NCBI GenBank assembly: GCA_017963165.1
Contig: JAGCTZ010000120.1
Coordinates: 1-64,000, forward strand
Direction of reading: 5' to 3'
DNA from: Treponema sp.
GTDB lineage: Bacteria > Spirochaetota > Spirochaetia > Treponematales > Treponemataceae
DNA length: 64,000 nt
A program made the position numbers and the translations under genes. A model generated the notes under the pieces. The model made no database searches and was not told where the DNA came from. It saw only the letters and a program-made list of their open reading frames with translations. Within the stretch, counting starts at the first letter, position 1; each line of letters begins with the position of its first letter. Of this stretch, positions 53,200 through 61,313 are shown piece after piece.

Positions 53200-54591
53200 A
53201 TGGAAGACACAAATGTAATTAAGACAGCAGAAGAATTGAACGACGCACTTCAGGAAAAGAAAGAAGCCGCAAGTTATGTTGACTTTAAGATGGTTACTTT
53301 CTCCCTTGCCGAAAAGGATTATGCAATAGACATTATGTATGTAAAGGAAATTGCTAAAGCTGGACGCTTTACTTATGTTCCTAATACATTGCCTTTTGTT
53401 CTTGGTGTATATAACCTTCGTGGTGAAATTATTCCTATCCTTGACCTTCGTCTTTTCTTCAATATTGAAGTTCAGAAGCGCGATGAGAAAAAGCTTGAAA
53501 ACCTTCTTATTCTTACTCTTGATGACCAGACTTTTGGTCTTGTTGTAGATAAGATTGATAAGGTAGTAGGTGTTCAAAAATCTACAATTCAGCCACCTCA
53601 TCCTTTATTTGCAGATATTAATATTAAATATATCAGCGGTGTTGTAGAGAATAATAACAGACTCTACGTATTGCTTGATATATTAAGAATATTCGGTTCT
53701 AAAGATTCTGGCGATGCAAAAGAAGCTGCTGCAGAACAGATGGCAAAGAATGCTGCTATGCCTGCTCCTGCTCTTGGCAATGCTCAGAAAGCTGCTGCTC
53801 AGACACAAACTCGTGCTGCTCCGGCTGCAGCTGCTAAAAAAGAGGATCCGGCAAATCTCGACATTAAGTTCATTGCAGAAAGTCTAAAAAGCTACAAGAA
53901 TTTTGACATGACTCAGATTAATCAGACCTGGGTTAAGAATCGTTACGCAGAATGGGCTAAAGAGCGTGGTGCAACTAAAACACAGCTCCAGTCTTCTGAT
54001 GATGCCGATGCTTTCTTGTCAACTTTCTATTCATCATTTACGGGAACATGGTGGTCAAAAGACTATGCAGACAACATAAAGAACTTGTTGCCTGAAAACA
54101 ACGCAAAGCAGATTGTTGTTTGGAATCCTGGCTGTGGAAGCGGTGTGGAAACATACTGTCTTGCATGTGTTCTTAAGAGCCGCTATCCTGATGCAAAAAT
54201 CCGTATTTATGCACAGGATGTTGACCTGCTTGGAGTTTCAAACGCAAGTCTTTTATCTGTTCCAGCTACTCTTGAAGGTACATGGCTGTCACCTTATCTT
54301 ACAAAGAAGGCTAATGGCGAAAGTACTTTTACTCAGGAGATTAAAGATAGTATAATGTTTGAGTATCATGATTGTAAGAACACAAATGTTCTTCCGATGC
54401 TTGATGTTATATTTGCCCGTGATTTCCTGTCTTTTGTAGACACTAAATCACAGGAGAGTATCCTTTCGGAATTCTTTGAAAAGATGAAAGGAAATGCCAT
54501 TGCGATAGTCGGTGAAAACGAGATTATTCCTATGGCTTATGGTTTCGGCGAAACTAGTAAAGGTGCTATTACAGCATATACAAAAGATTAA
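53200..54591 (+). CDS. cheW: CheW fused to a CheR-like domain
   Basis: 463 aa. The CheW coupling domain spans about residues 28-170 (FKMVTFSLAEKDYAIDIMYVKEI in part, GVYNLRGEIIPILDLR, GLVVDKIDKVVGV). An Ala-rich linker follows. Residues about 215-463 resemble CheR methyltransferase: VWNPGCGSGVETYCLA matches the SAM-binding loop, then RIYAQDVDLLGVSNA and FARDFLSFVD. The CheR part is divergent (FARDFL in place of the usual cRNVLIYF), so it is more likely structural than enzymatic. A CheW-CheR-like protein is a known component of Treponema chemoreceptor arrays. ATG 53200 is chosen because AAGGGGG lies 7 nt upstream; ATG 53194 is too close to it. Confidence 0.9.
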   Translation: MEDTNVIKTAEELNDALQEKKEAASYVDFKMVTFSLAEKDYAIDIMYVKEIAKAGRFTYVPNTLPFVLGVYNLRGEIIPILDLRLFFNIEVQKRDEKKLENLLILTLDDQTFGLVVDKIDKVVGVQKSTIQPPHPLFADINIKYISGVVENNNRLYVLLDILRIFGSKDSGDAKEAAAEQMAKNAAMPAPALGNAQKAAAQTQTRAAPAAAAKKEDPANLDIKFIAESLKSYKNFDMTQINQTWVKNRYAEWAKERGATKTQLQSSDDADAFLSTFYSSFTGTWWSKDYADNIKNLLPENNAKQIVVWNPGCGSGVETYCLACVLKSRYPDAKIRIYAQDVDLLGVSNASLLSVPATLEGTWLSPYLTKKANGESTFTQEIKDSIMFEYHDCKNTNVLPMLDVIFARDFLSFVDTKSQESILSEFFEKMKGNAIAIVGENEIIPMAYGFGETSKGAITAYTKD

Positions 54592-54603
54592 AAGGGGAAT
54601 GAC

Positions 54604-55086
54604 ATGCGAGTAGAATATATTAACCCGTTTGTTGAAACTTCATTCAGAGTTTTACAGGAAGTTCTTGGTGGAGCAGAAGTAAAGCGCGGAGATTTGTATC
54701 TTAAATCGACAGCAATGCCAGTTATGGGTGTTGCCGCTTTGGTTGGTCTTGCAGGAGACGTAGAAGGTCGTGTTCTTTTTGATATGACAAATGAAACAGC
54801 CTTGAATATTGCTTCTGCTATGAATGGCGAACAGCTTCCGTCTTTTGATGACTTGGCAAAAGCTACAATCAGTGAGCTTGCTAATCTTATTACTGCTCAG
54901 GCTGTAACAAAGCTTCATGAGCTTGGTTTCAAGTTTGACCTTACACCACCAACATTGTTTGCAGGTCAGAAAATGGAAATTGCTGCTTTAGGTGGAACAA
55001 CAGACAGCGTAGAAGCACTTATTGTTCCTCTTATTACAGAATTTGGAAAAATCGAAGTAAACGTTGCTATCAGGGAACGAGCTTAG
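54604..55086 (+). CDS. cheX: CheY-P phosphatase CheX
   Basis: 160 aa, the usual CheX length. Contains the E-x-x-N active-site pattern in ATISELANLIT and the GDVEGRVLFDM and NVAIRE segments of the fold. CheX dimers insert Gln/Asn-type side chains into CheY-P to speed dephosphorylation and end the signal; spirochaetes use CheX in place of CheZ. It lies 12 nt after cheW-cheR and 20 nt before cheY. Confidence 0.93.
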   Translation: MRVEYINPFVETSFRVLQEVLGGAEVKRGDLYLKSTAMPVMGVAALVGLAGDVEGRVLFDMTNETALNIASAMNGEQLPSFDDLAKATISELANLITAQAVTKLHELGFKFDLTPPTLFAGQKMEIAALGGTTDSVEALIVPLITEFGKIEVNVAIRERA

Positions 55087-55106
55087 TTTATTTATAGGAG
55101 TTTATG

Positions 55107-55541
55107 ATGAAAACTATTCAGGATTATCCAACAATTAATGAACGTCCGCCAGAGGGTCTTAAAAGCGACGGAACAGCATTCAAAGTACTCGTTATAGATG
55201 ACTCGATGTTCGTTGCCAAACAGCTTGGACAGATTCTTGCCAGCGAAGGTTATGATGTTGTTGCAACAGCCGTTGATGGTGCAGAAGGTGTAGCAAAATA
55301 CAAGGAACTTTGTCCTCATGTTGACCTTGTAACAATGGATATTACAATGCCTAAGATGGACGGAATTACTGCACTTGAACAGATTATGGCTTTTGATAAA
55401 AATGCAAAGGTTGTAATGGTAAGTGCTCTTGGTAAGGAAGAGCTTGTAAAGAAATCTCTTATGCTTGGTGCAAAGAGCTATATTGTAAAGCCTCTTGACC
55501 GCAAGAAGGTTCTTGAAAGAATCTCTAAGGTTCTTGCCTAG
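55107..55541 (+). CDS. cheY: Chemotaxis response regulator CheY
   Basis: 144 aa single receiver domain with about 25 extra N-terminal residues. Acidic pocket IDDS, phospho-acceptor D78 in VTMDITMPKMDG, conserved Ser in VMVSALG and Lys in IVKPLD. CheY-P binds the flagellar switch. Two adjacent ATGs (55104, 55107): GGAG at 55097-55100 is better spaced (6 nt) for 55107. Last gene of the operon; a terminator follows 38 nt downstream. Confidence 0.95.
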   Translation: MKTIQDYPTINERPPEGLKSDGTAFKVLVIDDSMFVAKQLGQILASEGYDVVATAVDGAEGVAKYKELCPHVDLVTMDITMPKMDGITALEQIMAFDKNAKVVMVSALGKEELVKKSLMLGAKSYIVKPLDRKKVLERISKVLA

Positions 55542-55579
55542 TAGCGATATTTCGCATACAAGTTTTTTTCCACATTGTT

Positions 55580-55609
55580 ATTGCCGGGCTTGACCCGGCA
55601 ATCTTTTTT
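55580..55609 (+). terminator. Terminator of the chemotaxis operon
   Basis: Stem ATTGCCGGG with CCCGGCAAT, loop CTTGA, then TCTTTTTT. The TTGCCGGG palindrome is itself a sequence type seen dispersed in many bacterial genomes. Confidence 0.9.
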
Positions 55610-55641
55610 ATAAAATATCTTTTTTATAAAATGAGGTTCAC

Positions 55642-57222
55642 ATGAAATTTACACGACGTAGCGGTGTTTTACTGCATCCGACTTCTCTTGCCGGAACTCC
55701 TGGTATTGGAACAATTGGTAAGCCTGCTTACGACTTTATAGACTGGCTGGCAGATGCAGGACAATCTTTGTGGCAGATTCTTCCACTTGGTCCTACAGGC
55801 TATGGCGATTCGCCTTATGCTTCTTTTTCTACATTTGCAGGAAATCCTCTTTTAATTGATTTAGATTGTCTTGTAGAACGCGGTTGGGCGTGCAAAAAAG
55901 AAATTGCTCCACCTGAATATATTAAAAGCACAGGCAACGTAGATTTTGGTTCTGTTGTATGGTGGAAAATGCCTGTTCTTAAAGGTGTTGCACAAAACTT
56001 TTTGCAGAAGGCTGGTGACGAAGATAAAGCTCAATATAAAGCATTCTGCCGTTCAAAAAAATCGTGGCTTGATGATTATGCGCTTTTTATGAGCATTAAA
56101 GCTTTTTACGACCAGAAGGCTGCACAGGAAAAACCTGCTTCTTCTATCTGGCATTCGTGGTGGCCTGAAAAGCTTGCGCTCCACGATAAGGACGCGCTTG
56201 CAAAATGGTATAAGGAAAACAAGTCGGACGTTGAAGTTTATAAGGTTATTCAATTTTTCTTTAATGAACAGTGGACTGCGCTTAAGAATTATGCAAATGA
56301 TAACGGCATAAGTCTTATTGGTGATATCCCGATTTTTGTTGCTCCCGACAGCGCCGATGTTTGGTCAAATCAGCCGTTGTTCCAGCTTGATAAAAACGGA
56401 AGGCCTTTAAGTGTTGCCGGTGTTCCTCCTGATTATTTTTGCGCCGATGGTCAGCTTTGGGGAAATCCGCTTTACGACTGGACTGCAATGAAAAAGGATG
56501 GTTACCGCTGGTGGCTTGCCCGAATAAAGCGCGTTTTTGAACTTACAGATGTTCTTCGTATTGATCACTTCCGCGGCTTTGAAGCCTACTGGTCTGTCCC
56601 TTCAACCGAAAAAACTGCTATAAACGGAAAGTGGTGTAAAGGCCCGGGGTATGATTTGTTCAAGACTATAAAATCAAAACTTGGAGATATTCCTGTTATT
56701 GCCGAAGACCTTGGTGTTATTACAGATGAGGTTCGTGCTCTTCGTGATCAGTGTGGCTTCCCTGGTATGAAGGTGCTTCAGTTTGCCTTTAGTACCGACG
56801 AAGCAAAACAGAATGGCATGGTAAATTATTTCCTTCCTCATATGTATGATACGGACAACTGCATAGTTTATACCGGTACTCATGATAATGATACGCTTCA
56901 GGGCTGGCTGCTTAATCTGGGAGATGAACAAGCTTTGCTTGTTGCACAATATATTGAAGGCTGTGTAATGACTTTAGAAAAGGTTCGTGCAATTATAAAG
57001 TCTGGAAAGCTTAGAAAGGATATGATAAAGGCTATATTTGCTTCGAATGCAGTTTATGCGATTGTTCCTATGCAGGACTTAACCGGTATAGATAACAGTG
57101 GTCGAATGAATATGCCGTCTACAACAGGAACTAACTGGACCTGGCGCATGAATAAATCAGACCTTAAACAGAAAACTGCAGAAGAACTAGGATTCCTTGC
57201 AACCTTGTATGGACGTAATTAA
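55642..57222 (+). CDS. malQ: 4-alpha-glucanotransferase (GH77)
   Basis: 526 aa, typical for amylomaltase/disproportionating enzyme. N-terminal RRSGVLLHPTSLAGTPGIG, GPTGYGDSPYASFSTFAGNPL, catalytic nucleophile Asp in LRIDHFRGFEAYW, acid/base Glu in PVIAEDLGVIT, and the third carboxylate Asp in YTGTHDNDTLQGW. Transfers glucan segments between maltodextrins in starch or glycogen use in the cytoplasm. It has no Shine-Dalgarno stronger than GAGG (55633-55636). The end overlaps the stop of the convergent response regulator gene by 4 nt. Confidence 0.97.
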   Translation: MKFTRRSGVLLHPTSLAGTPGIGTIGKPAYDFIDWLADAGQSLWQILPLGPTGYGDSPYASFSTFAGNPLLIDLDCLVERGWACKKEIAPPEYIKSTGNVDFGSVVWWKMPVLKGVAQNFLQKAGDEDKAQYKAFCRSKKSWLDDYALFMSIKAFYDQKAAQEKPASSIWHSWWPEKLALHDKDALAKWYKENKSDVEVYKVIQFFFNEQWTALKNYANDNGISLIGDIPIFVAPDSADVWSNQPLFQLDKNGRPLSVAGVPPDYFCADGQLWGNPLYDWTAMKKDGYRWWLARIKRVFELTDVLRIDHFRGFEAYWSVPSTEKTAINGKWCKGPGYDLFKTIKSKLGDIPVIAEDLGVITDEVRALRDQCGFPGMKVLQFAFSTDEAKQNGMVNYFLPHMYDTDNCIVYTGTHDNDTLQGWLLNLGDEQALLVAQYIEGCVMTLEKVRAIIKSGKLRKDMIKAIFASNAVYAIVPMQDLTGIDNSGRMNMPSTTGTNWTWRMNKSDLKQKTAEELGFLATLYGRN

Positions 57223-57869
57223 TTTTTCGTCCATTCAATTGCCATCTGACGTAACTCGGCAGATGAACCGCAGTGTAGTTTAAGCTTGATATTCTCTTTG
57301 TGTGTATCTATAGTCTTAATACTCAAGTTTAATTTGTTTGCAATTTCTACTGTGCCAAGGCCTTTACCAATCAAAGTAAAAATCTGGAGCTGTCTGTCCG
57401 AAAGTGAAGAAATAAGATCAAAAGGTCCGGCTTTCTGAATTTCATCTTTGTTTTTAGAAAGCTCTTCCAGTCTTTCTTTTTCGCTTTCGCTCAGGTATAT
57501 CTGACCGTTCATTACTGTTTCAATTGCAGTAGAAACATTTGTTTCGGCTTCCTGTTTCATTATATAACCGCGGGCGCCGGCTTTAAGGGCACGTTCTGCA
57601 TAAAAACGTTCGTCGTGCATCGAAAGCACTAAAACCTTTGTTTCAGGATTGATTGTAAGAAAATCCTTTATAAGCTCAAGCCCGTCTTCCTGTCCAAGAT
57701 TTAAATCTACAATTGCGAGATCAGGTTTAAGCTCTTCAAACATAGAAAGGGCTTCCTGTCTGTTCTTTGCCATTCCAACAACCTTGTAAGAGGGCTGGGT
57801 TTCAATCAACTGAGAAAGTCCACGACTAAAAAGCGGATGGTCATCTATAATTAAAACTGAATATTCCAT
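57219..57869 (-). CDS. NarL/FixJ-type response regulator
   Basis: 216 aa. Receiver domain with IIDDHPLF, phospho-acceptor D55 in AIVDLNLG, Ser in LVLSMHD and Lys in YIMKQE. LuxR-type DNA-binding helix-turn-helix: LSDRQLQIFTLIGKGLGTVE, then IANKLNLSIKTIDTHKENIK. Activates or represses transcription when phosphorylated, most likely by the divergently encoded kinase (57915-60008), which belongs to the matching HisKA_3 class. The start ATG has no Shine-Dalgarno, and a TATTAT lies 6 nt upstream. Targets are not known; malQ and the CHR transporters are the nearest candidates. Confidence 0.93.
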   Translation of the reverse strand: MEYSVLIIDDHPLFSRGLSQLIETQPSYKVVGMAKNRQEALSMFEELKPDLAIVDLNLGQEDGLELIKDFLTINPETKVLVLSMHDERFYAERALKAGARGYIMKQEAETNVSTAIETVMNGQIYLSESEKERLEELSKNKDEIQKAGPFDLISSLSDRQLQIFTLIGKGLGTVEIANKLNLSIKTIDTHKENIKLKLHCGSSAELRQMAIEWTKN

Positions 57870-57875
57870 ACATAT

Positions 57876-57908
57876 ATAATATCACAAAACTTAAAATAAT
57901 TGTATAAT
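57876..57908. promoter_or_regulatory. Divergent -10 boxes of the two-component pair
   Basis: TATTAT on the minus strand (57876-57881), 6 nt before the regulator ATG, and TATAAT on the plus strand (57903-57908), 6 nt before the kinase ATG. The start codons are 45 nt apart, so the promoters must share their upstream halves. The -35 boxes are weak on both strands, which may mean activator dependence. Confidence 0.5.
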
Positions 57909-57914
57909 GTTTTT

Positions 57915-60008
57915 ATGCGAATTGGTTTAGTGCTCAACAGCCTTGATGAAGAATATCAGATTTCTCTTTACCGTGGAATTAAGCAGAGAACTGCCGAACT
58001 TGGAATTCAGATTATATGTATTCAGGAAGGAAATACAGCTTTTCTTTCTGATGCCTTTATAGGTTGCTTTCCACGCAAAGATTATTTTAATCTTGATGGT
58101 ATAATTCTTCTTACTTCTGTCGTTGCCGATAACTGTACACTCAATACAAAACAAGATATTCAGAGAATCTGGGGTTTGCTTCCTGTTATTTCTGTAGGTC
58201 AGAAAATAGAAGGAGTTCCATCGCTGCTTATTCAGACAGATGATTCAATGAAGGATCTTGTCGGTCATCTTGTAAAAGAACATAAGTACCGCAATTTTAT
58301 TTATATTGGTGGTGCACAAAAGCATCAGGATGCAATTAACCGCGAGCAGATTTTTACAGAGCTTATTCAAAAATATCAGAAAGAATATCCCGAAATAAAT
58401 TATACAATCAAACACGGAAGCTTTACTGAACAGAGTGCTGTAAGGGCAATGGACAGTTACATAAAGGAAAATCCCGGCAGTCATCCCGATGTTGTTGTTT
58501 GTGCAAATGATAATATGGCAATTGGTGTTTATAAATATCTGAACCTTACACAGAAAAATGATGAATTGAAAAATATTGCAGTAACAGGTTTTGATGATAT
58601 TCCACAGGGGCAGTTTACAATTCCTCCGCTTACAACTGTTCATCAGCCGCTTGATAAGCTTGGTCATGAGGCAGTTAATCTTATCTACCGACTTGTGCAG
58701 GGAGAAGCTGTGCCGTTGGAAGAATCTGTAGGTTCGCATGTTATTTACCGTGAATCGTGCGGCTGCCAGAGAAAAGAAAACAACCTTGAAGCAATGCGTG
58801 AATCGTTTGCTAAAATGCAATCGTCGTATGTTGTTTCGGAACAGATGCTCAACATTACAAGTCATATTGGCCGCGACCTTAACAACGATAATGATGAAGC
58901 CGACCTTGTATCAATAATTGACTACAATATTGCTATGCTGGGAATTGATAATTTTTGTATATTAATGTTTCCATCAAAGCTGCGGCAGGATCATCCGCTT
59001 TCTGACAATATTCTTTATGTTCGTCCGGTTTATGTAAAATTCCATGGACAAAGAATTACAAGCTTTCCTTATGATGATGAAGGAAATCTTACCTTAGGGC
59101 AGTTTTATGATTTTTTGTGTCCGTCTATCGAAGGACAATCTGCTGGAACTCCTCTTGTCTTTAAATATCTTAATGTCGGCAACGACTACATTGGCTGTAT
59201 CCTTTATGATGCTCCAGAAACTTCTTTGCCATATATAATTCTTATTTCAATAGATATTGCGCTTACGATGAATCGAATTGAAGCAAACGAGGAACGCGCA
59301 CGTTATGCAGTTTATCTTGAAAGCGAAGTAAATAAGCGAACCTCCCAGCTTATAGAAGAACAGAGTCGTCGTATGGAAGTAGAAGCCGAAGTTCTTAAAA
59401 TAAGCGAAATTGAACGCCAGAGATTTAGTAATGATCTGCATGATGATATCTGTCAAAGGCTTGCCGGAATTTCAATGCTGTGCCGCAGTTATTCAAGTAC
59501 ACCAAAGCCTGTTGAAAAAGCACAGATGGCAGAGCTTGCGGGGCTTGTAAACGATACATTACATCGAACAAGACAATATGCTCACAATTCCTATCCTGTT
59601 GATCTTGAAACGCTTGGTCTTGATGCCAGTTTAAGCAATTTGTGTAATTCGTTTGAACAGCAGTCTGATATTGCGTGCCGTTATGAATGGTCTATTCCCG
59701 AAGCTGTTGTCTTTGATAAAACACAGAAATTAAATATTTTTAGAATTATTCAGGAAGCGCTTCATAATGTTATGAAGCATTCAAAGGCGAAAAATGTAAA
59801 TGTGACTTGTCGGCTTGATGATAATTTTGTTATAGTAACAATCTGCGATGACGGAATTGGAATCTCTGAGGAAAAGAAAAATACTTTTGGAATTGGATTG
59901 AATTCCATGCAATATAGAGCCAACCAGATTGGGGCAGAATTTTCTATCAAAGTACCTGAAGGACAGACAAACGGCACTCTTATAGAAATTAAAATGGGAT
60001 TAAGATAG
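57915..60008 (+). CDS. Sensor kinase with LacI-type sugar-binding domain fused to HisKA_3/HATPase
   Basis: 697 aa, no membrane helix or signal peptide. Residues 1 to about 285 match the periplasmic-binding-protein-like effector domain of LacI/GalR regulators (MRIGLVLNSLDEEYQISLY, FIYIGGAQKH, VVVCANDNMAIGVYKYL, VTGFDDIPQGQFTIPPLTTV), but without a DNA-binding helix-turn-helix. A GAF-like middle region, a coiled coil and HisKA_3 (H509 in FSNDLHDDICQRLAG) follow, then HATPase (FRIIQEALHNVMKHSKAKN; DDGIGI). It probably senses a cytoplasmic sugar or metabolite and phosphorylates the divergent NarL-type regulator. ATG 57915 has a TATAAT 6 nt upstream and no Shine-Dalgarno. Two CHR transporter genes follow after 13 nt. 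Confidence 0.9.
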   Translation: MRIGLVLNSLDEEYQISLYRGIKQRTAELGIQIICIQEGNTAFLSDAFIGCFPRKDYFNLDGIILLTSVVADNCTLNTKQDIQRIWGLLPVISVGQKIEGVPSLLIQTDDSMKDLVGHLVKEHKYRNFIYIGGAQKHQDAINREQIFTELIQKYQKEYPEINYTIKHGSFTEQSAVRAMDSYIKENPGSHPDVVVCANDNMAIGVYKYLNLTQKNDELKNIAVTGFDDIPQGQFTIPPLTTVHQPLDKLGHEAVNLIYRLVQGEAVPLEESVGSHVIYRESCGCQRKENNLEAMRESFAKMQSSYVVSEQMLNITSHIGRDLNNDNDEADLVSIIDYNIAMLGIDNFCILMFPSKLRQDHPLSDNILYVRPVYVKFHGQRITSFPYDDEGNLTLGQFYDFLCPSIEGQSAGTPLVFKYLNVGNDYIGCILYDAPETSLPYIILISIDIALTMNRIEANEERARYAVYLESEVNKRTSQLIEEQSRRMEVEAEVLKISEIERQRFSNDLHDDICQRLAGISMLCRSYSSTPKPVEKAQMAELAGLVNDTLHRTRQYAHNSYPVDLETLGLDASLSNLCNSFEQQSDIACRYEWSIPEAVVFDKTQKLNIFRIIQEALHNVMKHSKAKNVNVTCRLDDNFVIVTICDDGIGISEEKKNTFGIGLNSMQYRANQIGAEFSIKVPEGQTNGTLIEIKMGLR

Positions 60009-60021
60009 GGACAAAATAAAA

Positions 60022-60675
60022 ATGGAAGAAATTAATGAAGAAAATAAGCTTCAGAAAAAAAAGCTTTTACCAACTTTGCTTGAACTTTTTTTCGCTTTTT
60101 TTCGTACTGGTATTTTTACCTTTGGCGGCGGGCTTGCAATGATGCCTATGCTGCAGAAGGAACTTATAGAAAAAAAACACTGGCTTACCGAAGAAGATTT
60201 AATTGATTATTACGCAATAGGGCAGAGTACTCCTGGAATTATTGCTGTAAATGTTGCTACCTTTGTAGGCTACAGACAGGCCGGTGTGCTTGGTGCAATT
60301 ATTGCAACTCTGGGAATTATTTCTCCTTCAATAATCATTATTACAATTTTAGCCGGCACTATTAATTCTATTTCTGAATATCCGCGTGTTCAGGCTGCTT
60401 TAAAAGGAATAAACGTTGCTGTTGCGGCTCTGCTTACAACTGTAATCATAAAGTTTGCAAAAAAGACTATCAAAAATATCTGGAATGTGCTTTTTATGCT
60501 TATTGCTTTTGTTTGCATTTTCTGGTTTAAGGTGCCATCGTTTATCATTATTGTCGTGGCAATTTTACTGGGTTGTCTGAATGTTGTAAGGCTTAAGAAA
60601 AAAGAAGCAAAACTTGAAAATGCCGCTAACGCTGACAATACTGCCAATGCAGAAACTCAGGAGGCCCAGAAATGA
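60022..60675 (+). CDS. Short-chain CHR (chromate transporter family) protein, first of a pair
   Basis: 217 aa, about six membrane helices. CHR signature: FFRTGIFTFGGGLAMMPML, then YAIGQSTPGIIAVNVATFVGY. Single-domain CHR proteins act as pairs; the next gene encodes the partner. The family exports chromate in some bacteria, but most members in anaerobes have no proven substrate. A charged Asn/Ala tail (KLENAANADNTANA) is unusual. It lies 13 nt after the sensor kinase, so it may be its operon partner. Confidence 0.9.
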   Translation: MEEINEENKLQKKKLLPTLLELFFAFFRTGIFTFGGGLAMMPMLQKELIEKKHWLTEEDLIDYYAIGQSTPGIIAVNVATFVGYRQAGVLGAIIATLGIISPSIIIITILAGTINSISEYPRVQAALKGINVAVAALLTTVIIKFAKKTIKNIWNVLFMLIAFVCIFWFKVPSFIIIVVAILLGCLNVVRLKKKEAKLENAANADNTANAETQEAQK

Positions 60676-61244
60676 GTCTTATTGCACTTTGTTTTACCTT
60701 TTTTTATATAGGACTTTTTACAATCGGTGGCGGTGTTGTTGCAATTACTCTTATGCAGCAGGCTATAGTTGAAAAAGGCTTAATTTCTACCGAACAGTTT
60801 TACAATATGATTGCTATTTCCGAAAGTACTCCGGGTCCAATCGGAATAAATATGGCAACGTATATCGGCTATAATCTTTACGGAATCCCCGGTGCAATTC
60901 TTACTTCTGTTTTCGAAGCATTGCCATCTCTTATAATAATTCTTATTGTGGCACGATTTCTTCAGAAATTTCACGAAAATCAGTTCGTAAAGGGTTCGCT
61001 GGCATTTTTGCGTCCGGTTACAACAGGCCTTATTCTTGTGCCAGTAGTTCAGATTTGTGTTTTTACACTTATAAATGTACCTTCACAATGGAATGCGCTG
61101 CTTACTTTTGCGGGCTGGAAAGAGCTTTTTGAATGGGTAAGCCTTGCATTCTACGGAGTATGCACATTTCTGCTTCTAAAGTTTAAAGTTCATCCTATTA
61201 TTATTATTCTGCTTGGCGCCGTGTTTGGAGTGATTTATTTTTAA
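60672..61244 (+). CDS. Short-chain CHR (chromate transporter family) protein, second of a pair
   Basis: 190 aa. Same family pattern: FFYIGLFTIGGGVVAITLM, IAISESTPGPIGINMATYIGY. ATG overlaps the stop of its partner (ATGA) with GGAGG upstream, implying translational coupling and a heterodimer with opposite membrane topologies, as shown for such pairs in B. subtilis. Confidence 0.9.
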   Translation: MSLIALCFTFFYIGLFTIGGGVVAITLMQQAIVEKGLISTEQFYNMIAISESTPGPIGINMATYIGYNLYGIPGAILTSVFEALPSLIIILIVARFLQKFHENQFVKGSLAFLRPVTTGLILVPVVQICVFTLINVPSQWNALLTFAGWKELFEWVSLAFYGVCTFLLLKFKVHPIIIILLGAVFGVIYF

Positions 61245-61313
61245 GTTGCGGATTGCAGAAAACACCCCCTTCTGCCGATAATAATAGGACAAACTGTTTT
61301 TTTGGAGTTTAAA

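Noticed and set aside
58245..58865. 206-codon minus-strand open frame inside the sensor kinase gene
   Set aside because: Antisense shadow; composition rich in Cys, Phe and Asn as expected for a mirrored frame.
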